Shown: positions 15,510 through 24,140 of the stretch, one piece after another
How positions within the stretch are numbered: the stretch's first letter is position 1
Layout: each line of letters opens with the position of its first letter
Assembly (NCBI GenBank): GCA_934463115.1
Contig: CAKSIN010000028.1
Location: forward strand, 1-27,576
Length of the DNA: 27,576 bases
Reading direction: 5' to 3'
From: an uncultured Clostridia bacterium
GTDB lineage: Bacteria; Bacillota; Clostridia; UMGS1810
Program-made: the position numbers and the translations under genes
The notes under the pieces: model-generated
What the model saw: the letters and a program-made list of their open reading frames with translations, nothing else
What the model was told of the DNA's origin: nothing
The model's database searches: none

Positions 15510-16889
15510 ATGAAGCTTTGGGGCGGAAGATTTTCGAAGAATACAGATGACAGCGTGAATGACTTTAATTCATCCATACGTTTCGACAAAAGAATGTACA
15601 AAGAGGATATTGCCGGCAGCATTGCTCACGCAACAATGCTCGGCAAATGCGGCATAATCAGCACCGAAGATAGTGAAAAGATTGTAACAGGTCTGAAAGA
15701 AGTCCTCTCCGATATTGAAAGCGGAAAATCGGAATTTATGATAGACGCCGAGGATATCCACATGAATGTTGAAACCATGCTCACCGAAAAAATCGGCGAA
15801 GCCGGCAAGCGCCTTCATACCGGAAGAAGCCGCAACGACCAGGTTGCGCTGGATATACGGATGTATCTGAAAGAAGAAATATCCGGGATAAAAGATATGC
15901 TTGCAAGCCTTGAGCACACACTGCTTAACCTTGCAAAGCAGCACCTCGACACAATAATGCCAGGCTACACACATTTGCAAAAAGCTCAGCCGATTACGCT
16001 TGCGCATCATCTTATGGCATACTTTGAAATGTTCAAACGAGATATCGACAGACTTGGCGACACATACCGCCGAATGAATATTATGCCGCTTGGCTCCGGC
16101 GCCCTCGCAGGGACAACATATCCTCTCGACAGACGGTTTGTTGCCGAACAGCTCGGGTTTGACTCCGTTACATTAAACTCCGTGGACGGTGTGTCAGATC
16201 GTGACTTTGTGATTGAGCTTGCATCCGATTTATCTATATGCATGATGCATCTAAGCCGTTTTTGCGAGGAATTGATACTGTGGAATTCGAACGAATTTTC
16301 GTTTATAGAAATGGATGATTCCTGCTCTACCGGCAGTTCTATAATGCCGCAGAAAAAGAATCCCGATGTTGCCGAGCTTATCCGCGGAAAAACCGGACGT
16401 GTCTACGGCAGTCTTGTGAGCATTCTTACAACAATGAAAGGCATTCCGCTTGCATACAACAAGGATATGCAGGAGGACAAGGAATGTATATTCGACGCAG
16501 TTGACACTCTGAAACTCTGCATACCGGTGTTTGATAAAATGATATCCACAATGAAGGTTAATAAAAGTCAGATGTATTCCGGCGCAGGAAAAGGGTTTAC
16601 AAACGCAACGGACGCAGCAGATTATCTTGTTAAAAAAGGTATGCCGTTCCGCGAAGCTCATGCGGTAATCGGAAAAATGGTTTTGTATGCCATTGAACAC
16701 GGAAAGGCTCTCTCCGACTTTACTATTGACGAATTTAAAGCATGCTCCCCAATGATTGAGGAGGATATATACGACGCAATTTCCCTTGAAACATGCGTAA
16801 ACGGACGAAATCTCATCGGAGGTCCGGCAAAAGAGGCTGTTTTGTACTCTGTAAACAAAGGCGAAGAATTTTTAAATTCTCTGAAATAA
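15510..16889 (+). CDS. argH: Argininosuccinate lyase
   Basis: A 459-residue member of the fumarase/aspartase superfamily. It splits argininosuccinate into arginine and fumarate. The N-terminus MKLWGGRFSKNTDDSVNDFN is typical, as are HTGRSRNDQVALDIRMYLK and the catalytic-histidine segment MPGYTHLQKAQPITLAHH. The family signature GSSIMPQKKNP lies at residues 275-285. It starts 10 bases after argG with GAGG at about 8 bases, and a strong terminator follows its stop. Confidence 0.98.
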   Translation: MKLWGGRFSKNTDDSVNDFNSSIRFDKRMYKEDIAGSIAHATMLGKCGIISTEDSEKIVTGLKEVLSDIESGKSEFMIDAEDIHMNVETMLTEKIGEAGKRLHTGRSRNDQVALDIRMYLKEEISGIKDMLASLEHTLLNLAKQHLDTIMPGYTHLQKAQPITLAHHLMAYFEMFKRDIDRLGDTYRRMNIMPLGSGALAGTTYPLDRRFVAEQLGFDSVTLNSVDGVSDRDFVIELASDLSICMMHLSRFCEELILWNSNEFSFIEMDDSCSTGSSIMPQKKNPDVAELIRGKTGRVYGSLVSILTTMKGIPLAYNKDMQEDKECIFDAVDTLKLCIPVFDKMISTMKVNKSQMYSGAGKGFTNATDAADYLVKKGMPFREAHAVIGKMVLYAIEHGKALSDFTIDEFKACSPMIEEDIYDAISLETCVNGRNLIGGPAKEAVLYSVNKGEEFLNSLK

Positions 16890-16910
16890 TTTACCTGTAA
16901 TATTTTAACA

Positions 16911-16967
16911 AAAATCATCCGAAATATTCGGCAAATAATGCATATGCCGAAATTTCGGATGATTTTT
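16911..16967. terminator. Long bidirectional terminator between argH and the lipoprotein gene
   Basis: AAAATCATCCGAAAT on the left pairs with ATTTCGGATGATTTT on the right, and TTCGGC with GCCGAA closes the inner stem around a short A/T-rich loop. TTTTTT follows on the plus strand and a T-run also follows on the minus strand. It ends argGH and the converging agr-side transcript. Confidence 0.85.
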
Positions 16968-18067
16968 TAATATTTCGGAAAAGTAAGATATTCATAAAAT
17001 TTTTCGTACAATTTTCTATCAGATACATCAAAAACCGATGAAATATCTTTCTCGTCCTTTCTTATATCCCACATTCCGTTTTTCTTTAAGTGAATTGAAC
17101 CTATTATTTTATTGTCCAAAATTGCGCATACAATATTTTCCAAATCTGTATCTGTACTTACAGGAATATTTACAACAACAACATCTTTATAACTTCCAAC
17201 AGGAATAATTGCCTTTTCAAAATCAGGTTTAAATTTTCCTTCCTTAACAAATTCCCTGCATTGAGCAGATAAGTCATCTAATGTATTTGACGTTTCAGCG
17301 ACAATATCACAATATGCCAAACTGTTGAAACTCTGAAAATAGTATTTATTATCATTCATTACAGCATTAAACAATGTAGGCATTGCATTGCCGCTATTTT
17401 TTATATTGTCGGATAAATATATTGTTTTTACGTTGACATCAGAAATATTTTTTGCATTTGCCTTAAATACATATATTTTATCTAAGTTGTCACTTGAAAA
17501 ATCCACAGAAATAAATAGCACTTCACCCTTTTTGTCATCATAGTTTACATACGACGGAAAAACACCTATAACTTTATTTTCACTTTCCTTAAAAGTAAAA
17601 TTTGTTGTAATAAATTCTTTCTGATTTTCACCCTCACCTATTGTAATCTTGTGACCGTTAAATTTGTTGGAAGAATCAAAACATGTAATTACATTAATGT
17701 TTTTTCCATTAATTTCCAAACTTGGATTTTCAACTTTTTCAATACTATACTTCGGATTGAATTTTATCGAGTCGCTTTTGTTTAGAACAAATTTATTATT
17801 ACCCCAAACAATCGGTTCAATAAGTTCTACCGGCGATTCGGTTAAGGACATGCTGTAGACAATATTATCGTTGTCAATAATTGTTCCGTTTGATATATCC
17901 CAATACAACAGCTTACTTTCAACAGTATTGTTTCTTTCATTATTTTCGTACATTAAAAATGGCACTTTTATATTATTGTTCTTTTTTTCTGCAATATTTT
18001 TGCTGCAAGAACAAAGGAAAACAGCGTAAATCAAAATTAACGGCACTAACATGATTTTTTTCTTCAT
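16967..18067 (-). CDS. Predicted lipoprotein of unknown function in the agr-type locus
   Basis: A 366-residue protein with a lipoprotein signal peptide: MKKK, a hydrophobic core, then LCSC with the likely lipidated cysteine at 21. The rest is rich in Asn, Lys, Ile and Ser and hydrophilic. I recognise no family. The start at 18067 has AGGAGG 7 bases ahead. The frame continues upstream without a stop to an ATG at 18154 that also has a strong ribosome site. The longer reading adds 29 residues, which look like an autoinducer-peptide leader. It lies last in the minus-strand agr-type group, after the broken agrB. Its composition is more AT-rich than the core genes. Its role could be linked to signal sensing or may be unrelated. 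Confidence 0.65.
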   Translation of the reverse strand: MKKKIMLVPLILIYAVFLCSCSKNIAEKKNNNIKVPFLMYENNERNNTVESKLLYWDISNGTIIDNDNIVYSMSLTESPVELIEPIVWGNNKFVLNKSDSIKFNPKYSIEKVENPSLEINGKNINVITCFDSSNKFNGHKITIGEGENQKEFITTNFTFKESENKVIGVFPSYVNYDDKKGEVLFISVDFSSDNLDKIYVFKANAKNISDVNVKTIYLSDNIKNSGNAMPTLFNAVMNDNKYYFQSFNSLAYCDIVAETSNTLDDLSAQCREFVKEGKFKPDFEKAIIPVGSYKDVVVVNIPVSTDTDLENIVCAILDNKIIGSIHLKKNGMWDIRKDEKDISSVFDVSDRKLYEKFYEYLTFPKY

Positions 18068-18154
18068 GGTTCGACCTCCTGTACATGCGCACGAAGCTAT
18101 TATGGCACCATTTTTGACTATAATTTTTTTTACAACTTCCTTAAATTTTTTCAT
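18068..18154 (-). other. agrD-like leader peptide vestige, in frame with the lipoprotein
   Basis: ATG 18154 has GGAGGTG 6 bases ahead. It encodes MKKFKEVVKKIIVKNGAIIA, then SCACTGGRT, and runs in frame into the lipoprotein ATG. The first 20 residues form a basic amphipathic helix like the leaders of cyclic-lactone autoinducer precursors, followed by cysteines. It sits 36 bases after agrB, the normal agrD position. However, the conserved acidic tail (a QPE-P type segment) is absent, and the residues after the cysteines are not the hydrophobic ones usual in autoinducer rings. A decayed or deletion-fused agrD is my best reading. A lipoprotein with an N-terminal extension is the alternative. Confidence 0.35.
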
Positions 18155-18190
18155 CAGTTACACCTCCATTGGAACTTTAGCAATCAAAGT

Positions 18191-18783
18191 TTATTTATCA
18201 ACAACCAGTTCCCTTTTGATTATTGCTGCAAACATTGAAGCTATTACCGCAGACTGACCTGCTGCAAATGAAACAACATATTTGCTACACGGGAAAACAG
18301 CTGTTAATATCATAATAATTAATGTTTCCGATAAACATATGAAAATGCTCAATTTTCGATAATATAATATATTTCTTCAAATCTATTTACAGTCTTATTT
18401 TTATGTATTATAGGAGCTGCAATTGAGACAACAACCAATGATAACACCGCTATCAATAAATTCATGATTACATACAAACTCTGTGGGAGAATATATATCA
18501 TCACTGTAAACAAAGTATAAACAATGAGAGACAAAAGGTAGCAACTCATTTTTGTATTGGCATGATATCCTCCGGCATATATTCTTAATGGCACAAATGA
18601 AGCAAAAAACAATATTGTTTCAAAGGGATTGCCTATAAAAAATGATATAATTAAAATACTTAATATTTCGAGTATTGAAGATATAAATATACCCAGTCCA
18701 TATTTGCAAATGTATACATCTTCTTTTTGAATGATTCACTGAAGCAACAATGTATTGGCAATAGTGTCAGATATACTTTTCAT
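18191..18783 (-). pseudogene. agrB: Broken agrB-like autoinducer-processing protease
   Basis: Read through its lesions this is an AgrB of about 197 residues, the family's normal length: MKSISDTIANTLLLQ, then IIQKEDVYICKYGLGIFISS, FVPLRIYAGGYHANT (the GGYHA segment holding the catalytic histidine), PIIHKNKTVNRFEEI, and a C-terminal membrane part SKYVVSFAAGQSAVI. Two defects are visible. Codon 16 is TGA (18738-18736). Near 18352 the frame ends with IEN-stop, while the proper C-terminus continues in another frame, as if one T had been lost. GGGAGGG lies 8 bases before ATG 18783. AgrB normally cleaves and cyclises AgrD, so signal production from this copy should be lost. A remaining frame from 18612 covers only the middle. 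Confidence 0.8.
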
Positions 18784-18835
18784 ATTTAGTACCCTCCCTG
18801 TGAACTAACTATACCATATATTTTGACAAAAAATA

Positions 18836-18848
18836 CACGTTCTTCGTG
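18836..18848. promoter_or_regulatory. Small palindrome in the agrC-agrB gap
   Basis: CACG-TTCTT-CGTG is a perfect 4-bp dyad about 55 bases before the agrB start, upstream of a TATAGT-like -10 on the minus strand with no good -35. A regulator site for an activated promoter is possible. No clear AgrA/LytTR direct repeats were seen. Confidence 0.25.
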
Positions 18849-18875
18849 AAATGCAATGTAATCAGCGAAAGTTGC

Positions 18876-18910
18876 AAAAAAGGTCTGAATTTTTTATATT
18901 CAGACCTTTT
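18876..18910 (-). terminator. Intrinsic terminator after the agrC-like gene
   Basis: AAAAGGTCTGAAT (18878-18890) and ATTCAGACCTTTT (18898-18910) form a 13-bp stem, followed by TTTTTT on the minus strand. It lies 8 bases past the sensor-kinase stop, so agrA-agrC and agrB are probably separate transcripts. Confidence 0.8.
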
Positions 18911-18918
18911 AACGTAAA

Positions 18919-20214
18919 TTATTCATTTGTAAAGATAACAAATTTTAATACAAATTCCGTATCACCGTGTTCAATGACGGGATAAGCGTTATATTTTGAT
19001 AATGTTGTTTTGATATTATCCAGTCCATATCCATGATTTTGTTTATCATTCTTTGATGTGACGAACGAAGTATTTATCGGTTTCGGTGCAGTGTTTGCAA
19101 TTTTGCATAAAATTGCTTCACCTTTACAGATAATGTCTATTCTGATTTCTTTGTTATCGGTTTGCAATCTATCGCAAGCTTCTATTGCATTATCAAGTGC
19201 ATTTCCAAAAATGGCGCAAATATCAGCAGGTGCAACAGATATGTACTCGGGAATTTGGATTTTCATACTTACATTTATCCCCTTACCCTTTGCAATAGCT
19301 ATTTTAGTATTCAAGATAGCATCTAATGCAGTGTTACCGGTTTCGACCATGCATTCAGCATAATTTATGTTTTTTCTTAAATCACTCAAATATTCATCTG
19401 CCCCGTCTAAATCTCCATTATCTATATATGATTGCAAGCCAATTTGAAAATTATTAAAATCATGTTTAAATTTTTTTATTTGCTTCTGTGTTATCAGAAT
19501 ATCGTCCAAATGTTTCAACTGCCTTTTTAAATGTTGTTCATATTGCTCTTGGTTTTTTATTTTTGAAGCCTGTTTTACGATGTTGTCATATAAATATAAA
19601 GCAAAACATGTACTGAACATTAAACCAAATGAACACAATATAGCCAGATTTTGCATAAACACACTGGAATTGTCGAATGATAGTTTGAAAATCAAAAAAA
19701 CTGCAATTATTGATGTAGTAAACATCAATAGAAACAGAATCCAATATGATGTTCCGATATAATACTTTTCTTTTCTGAACCTCACACAAATAATATTAAC
19801 AATAAGCAATGCAAGCATTTTAGAAATTACAATTCCCAACAGTTTGTAAGTCGGCGTATGTACTACTGTTGATACCGTCACATTCAAAAACAAAGTTATA
19901 CAAAACAAAACCATTATTTCCGTAATTCCTATTAATACAATGGTTAAAAATGATATAATAAATTTAATTGATAGCTTTCCCTTAAACAAAAATGATGGTA
20001 TAAGAAATGCTACTGCCATTCCTACCGCATTAAGAATACCATACTTAAACAATAAATTACAAAAATTAATTGCTGCAGCAATTTCAAAAAATCCGATTAC
20101 ATATAGCAATGTGGAAAACTTCTTGTTTTTTTCAAAAAAAGTTTCGTACATTCTAAATAACAATATAGCTTCAATAAATCCTGTAAATATATTGGCAAAA
20201 TTATATATCGTCAT
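18919..20214 (-). CDS. agrC: AgrC-like sensor histidine kinase (GHKL family)
   Basis: A 431-residue membrane kinase. About six hydrophobic segments fill residues 1-205, the usual sensor for peptide autoinducers. A dimerisation helix follows, with the phosphoacceptor H251 in KKFKHDFNNFQIGL. The GHKL ATPase domain (about 320-431) has FGNALDNAIEACDRL for the N box and GYGLDNIK for the G box. Both key motifs are intact, so it should still be active. It overlaps the LytTR regulator by 4 bases (ATGA). Because the neighbouring agrB is broken, this receptor may respond to a signal made elsewhere, or may have changed ligand. Confidence 0.82.
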   Translation of the reverse strand: MTIYNFANIFTGFIEAILLFRMYETFFEKNKKFSTLLYVIGFFEIAAAINFCNLLFKYGILNAVGMAVAFLIPSFLFKGKLSIKFIISFLTIVLIGITEIMVLFCITLFLNVTVSTVVHTPTYKLLGIVISKMLALLIVNIICVRFRKEKYYIGTSYWILFLLMFTTSIIAVFLIFKLSFDNSSVFMQNLAILCSFGLMFSTCFALYLYDNIVKQASKIKNQEQYEQHLKRQLKHLDDILITQKQIKKFKHDFNNFQIGLQSYIDNGDLDGADEYLSDLRKNINYAECMVETGNTALDAILNTKIAIAKGKGINVSMKIQIPEYISVAPADICAIFGNALDNAIEACDRLQTDNKEIRIDIICKGEAILCKIANTAPKPINTSFVTSKNDKQNHGYGLDNIKTTLSKYNAYPVIEHGDTEFVLKFVIFTNE

Positions 20215-20933
20215 ACTCTAAAGTCCCTCTCGAGAAATTCTGTGTACTCCTTAAGAACATCCTTTTTGTAAGTTCGACTTATAGGAATAAGTTTGTCGCA
20301 ATGATATAATATAGCATCATTCTCTTTTATACTTTTTATATATTGAAAATTTATGAGATATGACTTATGAACTCTGCAAAATGAGCTTTTATCGAGTTGC
20401 TTTGAAAGTTCTGAAATAGGTTTGCATAGTTTATACTCATTATCTCTTGTATAAATTTTTAACCAATGGTTTTGACTCTCACAATATATTATATCATCGC
20501 AGTAAAGCCTTACTTTTGTTTTGTTTTCAGAAAATGCCAAAACCATACGACGCTTTGATAATCTTTTTTGTATACCGCAAAACAACATTTTAAGCTCTTC
20601 ATCGTCAACAGGTTTAACCAAAAAATCAAATGGCGAACATTTAAAAGTATCGCGCATGTACTTTGTATAACTTGTAACAAAAACTATAATTACATGCTCG
20701 TCGAGTTCCTTTATTAAACTGGCTGTTTCTATCCCGTTTAATTTTTTCATTTCCATATCGAGAAAAACAACATCATATTTTTCAATACCGTTTTCATAGG
20801 CACGAACGAGGCTTTCACCGCTATGATACACGTCACATTCAATTTTAACATTGCTTATTTCATATAATTGTTTTTCAAATGTACTGACATATTCTTCATT
20901 GTCATCGCATATAGCAATATTTATTATACCCAT
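20211..20933 (-). CDS. agrA: AgrA-like LytTR response regulator
   Basis: A 240-residue regulator. The receiver domain (1-125) has IAICDDNEE, phosphoacceptor D59 in VVFLDMEM, T/S and K in FVTSYTKYMRD and FDFLVKPVDD. The LytTR DNA-binding domain (about 140-238) has IIYCESQNHWLKIYT, FCRVHKSYLINFQYIKSI and PISRTYKKDV. This class binds direct repeats upstream of target promoters. Its ribosome site (GGAAGGG) is 12 or more bases from ATG 20933, longer than usual. It is transcribed away from the RHS gene with only about 70 bases between them, so it could influence that gene. No canonical LytTR repeat was recognised there. Confidence 0.85.
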   Translation of the reverse strand: MGIINIAICDDNEEYVSTFEKQLYEISNVKIECDVYHSGESLVRAYENGIEKYDVVFLDMEMKKLNGIETASLIKELDEHVIIVFVTSYTKYMRDTFKCSPFDFLVKPVDDEELKMLFCGIQKRLSKRRMVLAFSENKTKVRLYCDDIIYCESQNHWLKIYTRDNEYKLCKPISELSKQLDKSSFCRVHKSYLINFQYIKSIKENDAILYHCDKLIPISRTYKKDVLKEYTEFLERDFRV

Positions 20934-21003
20934 ATATAATGTCGTCCCTTCCTGTTCGAGTTGTACTCATATAAGCAATATATAAATTTATTTTACCATA
21001 ATT

Positions 21004-23364
21004 TTGTCGATTAGTAAATACTTACTGTCTAAAATTAACGGCAAAAAAATTATTCCGGCAATGAAAACAAACTACACATACGATTTGCTTGGCAATGTAA
21101 CATCCGTGTCAATCGGAAGTATCAGCGGTGAAACAGCACATACATACCGCTATGAATACGATTTACCGGGAAATTTAACAAAACGTATTGACTCTGCGGA
21201 CAAAATGTATTATTATGAATATAACGACAGCGGCTTGCTTACAAAATCTACCGATGCAAACGGTGTTGTGACGGAATATTCATATGATGTGCTCGGCAGA
21301 AAAACAAGTATACAAAACAGTATTGATCCCGAAATCACGTATTCATACAATGTGTTCGGAGAGCTTGTGCGGATTCAGCAGGGCGAAAAATACATTGAAT
21401 ACACCTATGATTCTCTTGGGAACAAAACTACCGAAAATAATGGTCTAACACTTGATGAATATACATACGACGAGCGCGGAAATATTACACAGCACAAATC
21501 GACGGATGTTGCTGCCGATGCGGTTGTAACCGGGTATGAATACAACGCGCTGAATCTCCCTGTCCTCGTTCGCACAGGGATGGGTATTCAGGCAATTGAG
21601 TATGACAAAGCCGGCAGAATAATCCGAAGTCAAAACAGCAACACAGGTGCGGAAAAAACCACCGTGTATGACGGCAGAGGTCTGATAAAGCGAACACAAA
21701 CCGCTATTGGAGACAAAATCATATTTTCGGAGAAAAACTGGTATGATTCTGTCGGAAACAAAATATTTACCGAAGAAGACGGCGAAGAACATGAATACCG
21801 ATACGACGGCATGAACCGCCTTATATATGCAAAAGCTCCGGGGAGTGAAATATATTATGAATTCGACGGATTCGGGAATATATCTCACGAGGATATCTCT
21901 ACCCCGCTCTTTATGCACTCTAAGGATTATTTTTACGACGCGGACAACCGACTGACAATGATAAAGGACGGCAATGACTTTATCGACTACGGCTACGATA
22001 ATGCCGGAAATGTGACGGATATAAACACCGGGAGCAAACACACACATTTCCGCTACGACGGTTTCGGCAGACTGATAAGTGCCGATGACGGAAAAGACAC
22101 TACGGAATACACCTACTCACCGGACGGCCGCCGGGATTCTAAGATAACAAACGGTAACAAAACGCGGTTCGTATACGACGGCAGAAACGTGTCTGCCGAA
22201 ATACTTCCGGACGGAAATGTGTATACATACTACAGAGCGGACGAAATAATCGGAAGCAAAGACTCATTTGGAAATGAGCTGTACTACACGCAGAATACTC
22301 ACGGTGATGTGATAAAAATAACGGACATATTCGGAATGACAATAAAGGACTATAGGTACTCACCCTACGGCAAGGAAGAAACATTCCGATTCGATTCAAG
22401 CACAAACAATCCGTGGATTTTGCAGTGGAAAGCCGAAACAACAAAGATACATAATCCGTTCCGCTATGCAGGAGAATATTTCGACGAGGAAACGGGATTT
22501 ATATATCTTCGCAACAGATATTATGACACGGAAAGCTCACGATTTGTGTCGGAGGATCCAATCAGAGACGGTTTGAACTGGTATGCTTATTGCGGCGGAA
22601 ATCCGATTACTTTTGTGGATCCATCAGGTCTCAAACTAAAAATAAATAATGATGATATCTACACTTTAATTGATGATGACGGTCACGAATATCAAAAAAG
22701 CGGAAAAGATATGATTATTGACGAAATAAAAATAATCACAGGTGATTCAGGATATTATTATGATAGTGAAAACTATATTTGTCATATAGAAGGTAATGAA
22801 ATTAATGGTGGTTCTGAAGTTGCTCGTAAAATAATTGATTACTTGATTAATCTCCCATTTTTTGTTAACATATCTATAAAAGATACAAATGATTTAACAC
22901 AATCCGGATATATCGCCGGAGGAGGTGGCAGCATACATATAAACAGCATTTATTCCTCTGACGAACGAAGGGCAACTATTGTTCACGAATTAACACATGC
23001 CTACACCGCATGGACTGGTGTGGATAATAGAATTATTATGAATTTTAAAACCAATAACAAGGAATTAAATAATAATCTATCAAATTACATTAAACGTCAG
23101 CACCAAGAAGCAACTGCTATTACTGTTGAAGAATATTTTCGAAAGGAAATGGGATATTTGCCAAGAAAAAATGTCACTGACCGCCTAATAGGTGTTAACA
23201 ATTATGCTCAATTTCCTATGAGATTAACTTCTGATCCGAATAGTGTTTTGCCTGTGAATAAATACAACATACCAAATGTTCATATTAAAGACTATGTGAT
23301 AGCCACAACACTATATACGTATAGTGAGGGAATTGTGGATTATATACTATCACAAAATTATTAA
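21004..23364 (+). CDS. 5'-truncated RHS/YD-repeat protein with a C-terminal zincin (M91-like) toxin domain
   Basis: The frame is 786 residues long. It starts only with TTG 21004 or ATG 21061, without a ribosome site or signal peptide. Residues about 20-545 hold some fifteen YD repeats (DLLGNVTSV, DVLGRKTSI, DGFGRLISA). They end in the RHS core signature RNRYYDTESSRFVSEDPIRD, then NPITFVDPSGL at 533-543. The C-terminal ~240 residues are unrelated and AT-richer. They contain GGGGSIHINS, then HELTHAY with HExxH at 661-665, and HQEATAITVEEYFRKEMG near 700-717. This resembles the M91/NleD-type zinc metalloprotease fold of secreted effectors. RHS proteins carry such toxins at the tip. Whether this fragment is exported is unclear. 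It may be a displaced (orphan) RHS tip. Confidence 0.75.
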   Translation: MSISKYLLSKINGKKIIPAMKTNYTYDLLGNVTSVSIGSISGETAHTYRYEYDLPGNLTKRIDSADKMYYYEYNDSGLLTKSTDANGVVTEYSYDVLGRKTSIQNSIDPEITYSYNVFGELVRIQQGEKYIEYTYDSLGNKTTENNGLTLDEYTYDERGNITQHKSTDVAADAVVTGYEYNALNLPVLVRTGMGIQAIEYDKAGRIIRSQNSNTGAEKTTVYDGRGLIKRTQTAIGDKIIFSEKNWYDSVGNKIFTEEDGEEHEYRYDGMNRLIYAKAPGSEIYYEFDGFGNISHEDISTPLFMHSKDYFYDADNRLTMIKDGNDFIDYGYDNAGNVTDINTGSKHTHFRYDGFGRLISADDGKDTTEYTYSPDGRRDSKITNGNKTRFVYDGRNVSAEILPDGNVYTYYRADEIIGSKDSFGNELYYTQNTHGDVIKITDIFGMTIKDYRYSPYGKEETFRFDSSTNNPWILQWKAETTKIHNPFRYAGEYFDEETGFIYLRNRYYDTESSRFVSEDPIRDGLNWYAYCGGNPITFVDPSGLKLKINNDDIYTLIDDDGHEYQKSGKDMIIDEIKIITGDSGYYYDSENYICHIEGNEINGGSEVARKIIDYLINLPFFVNISIKDTNDLTQSGYIAGGGGSIHINSIYSSDERRATIVHELTHAYTAWTGVDNRIIMNFKTNNKELNNNLSNYIKRQHQEATAITVEEYFRKEMGYLPRKNVTDRLIGVNNYAQFPMRLTSDPNSVLPVNKYNIPNVHIKDYVIATTLYTYSEGIVDYILSQNY

Positions 23365-23385
23365 AACAAAGAAACGGAGACTATC

Positions 23386-24054
23386 ATGAAAAAAATATCT
23401 ATTTTATTTTCATTCACACTTATAGCACTTACGTTTATTGCACCAATTAATGCGCAATGCAGAGAACATACACCCGAAGACAATGTATTAGCCGATAAAA
23501 TAACGCTGTTGTCATCTTTGGGAATTATTCCAAAAGATACAACGGTTGAAGAATGCGATGAATACATTACCCGGCGCGAAGCATTCATAATTGCATGCAG
23601 AGCACGCGGATGGTATTATTACGGAGATGACGAAACTATATCCAATGCAATGTGGAATGCGATTACAGAAGCAGGCTGCATGGTATACTACGGTGAATAC
23701 GAAAACCCATTTTCCGATATTTCAGAAGATGATAAGGATTACGATACAATGCTTACATGTTACTTTTACAATATACTAAAAGGTACACAAAAGTACAGAG
23801 GAATAAAAATTACTGCCGATTTGGAATCGATACTCACCGTCGGAGCCATGCAACGGATTGCTCTTAGAATACCACGACTAGTATATGACTCAACATATGA
23901 TTACTTAGACGCTTCTCCCGTAAAAAAATCCGAATACTTAGAAAGCGTTTATGATGCCCTGTATGTCATATATGATGACTATAGATATGGATATATTCGT
24001 TTGTCAAAACCAATTGATGATTTAATTAATATTAAATGGGCTTCTGAAAATTAA
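23386..24054 (+). CDS. Secreted protein with two SLH-like segments (copy 1)
   Basis: A 222-residue exported protein. A signal peptide covers about 1-24, with cleavage near INA-QC. The mature part has two degenerate S-layer-homology-like stretches: LLSSLGIIPKD followed by EYITRREAFIIACRARG (about 42-78), and NPFSDISEDDKDYDT followed by ILTVGAMQRIALRI (about 106-164). A Tyr/Asp-rich tail follows. It starts 21 bases after the RHS stop, with GGAGA about 8 bases ahead, so it is cotranscribed. An almost identical copy lies 1454 bases downstream. Its place directly after a toxin gene is the usual immunity position. An SLH-like secreted immunity or wall-binding partner would be unusual, so the role is inference. 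Confidence 0.65.
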   Translation: MKKISILFSFTLIALTFIAPINAQCREHTPEDNVLADKITLLSSLGIIPKDTTVEECDEYITRREAFIIACRARGWYYYGDDETISNAMWNAITEAGCMVYYGEYENPFSDISEDDKDYDTMLTCYFYNILKGTQKYRGIKITADLESILTVGAMQRIALRIPRLVYDSTYDYLDASPVKKSEYLESVYDALYVIYDDYRYGYIRLSKPIDDLINIKWASEN

Positions 24055-24140
24055 TTGCGCATATTGAAAACAAGTCATACGCATGATACGCTTGAAATTA
24101 AATTGGTGGGAGTGACTGATTTATATGATTTCTAAAAAAG
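23386..24140 (+). repeat. Direct repeat, copy 1 (pair of 24840-25594)
   Basis: A 755-base segment repeated at a period of 1454 bases. It covers the whole SLH-like gene and its 3' spacer up to the first codons of the next gene. I count eight differences in the first ~270 bases and five in the last ~80. The 405 bases at 23657-24061 are identical to 25111-25515. Confidence 0.95.

Noticed and set aside
14558..15622. 354-codon minus-strand frame opposite argG
   Set aside because: argG is fully conserved on the plus strand, and the reverse frame has no recognisable domain or ribosome site.
18349..18612. A separate 87-residue membrane protein
   Set aside because: It is the middle of the agrB pseudogene, starting at an internal methionine and ending at the frameshift. 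It has no proper ribosome site.
18736..18738. TGA in agrB read as a sense codon (recoding)
   Set aside because: TGA ends normal genes here, such as argG, and the same gene has a second, independent frameshift. Gene decay is the simpler explanation.
21445..22047. 200-codon minus-strand frame opposite the RHS gene
   Set aside because: The plus frame shows YD repeats and RHS core motifs throughout. The reverse frame is a shadow caused by the repetitive codon pattern.
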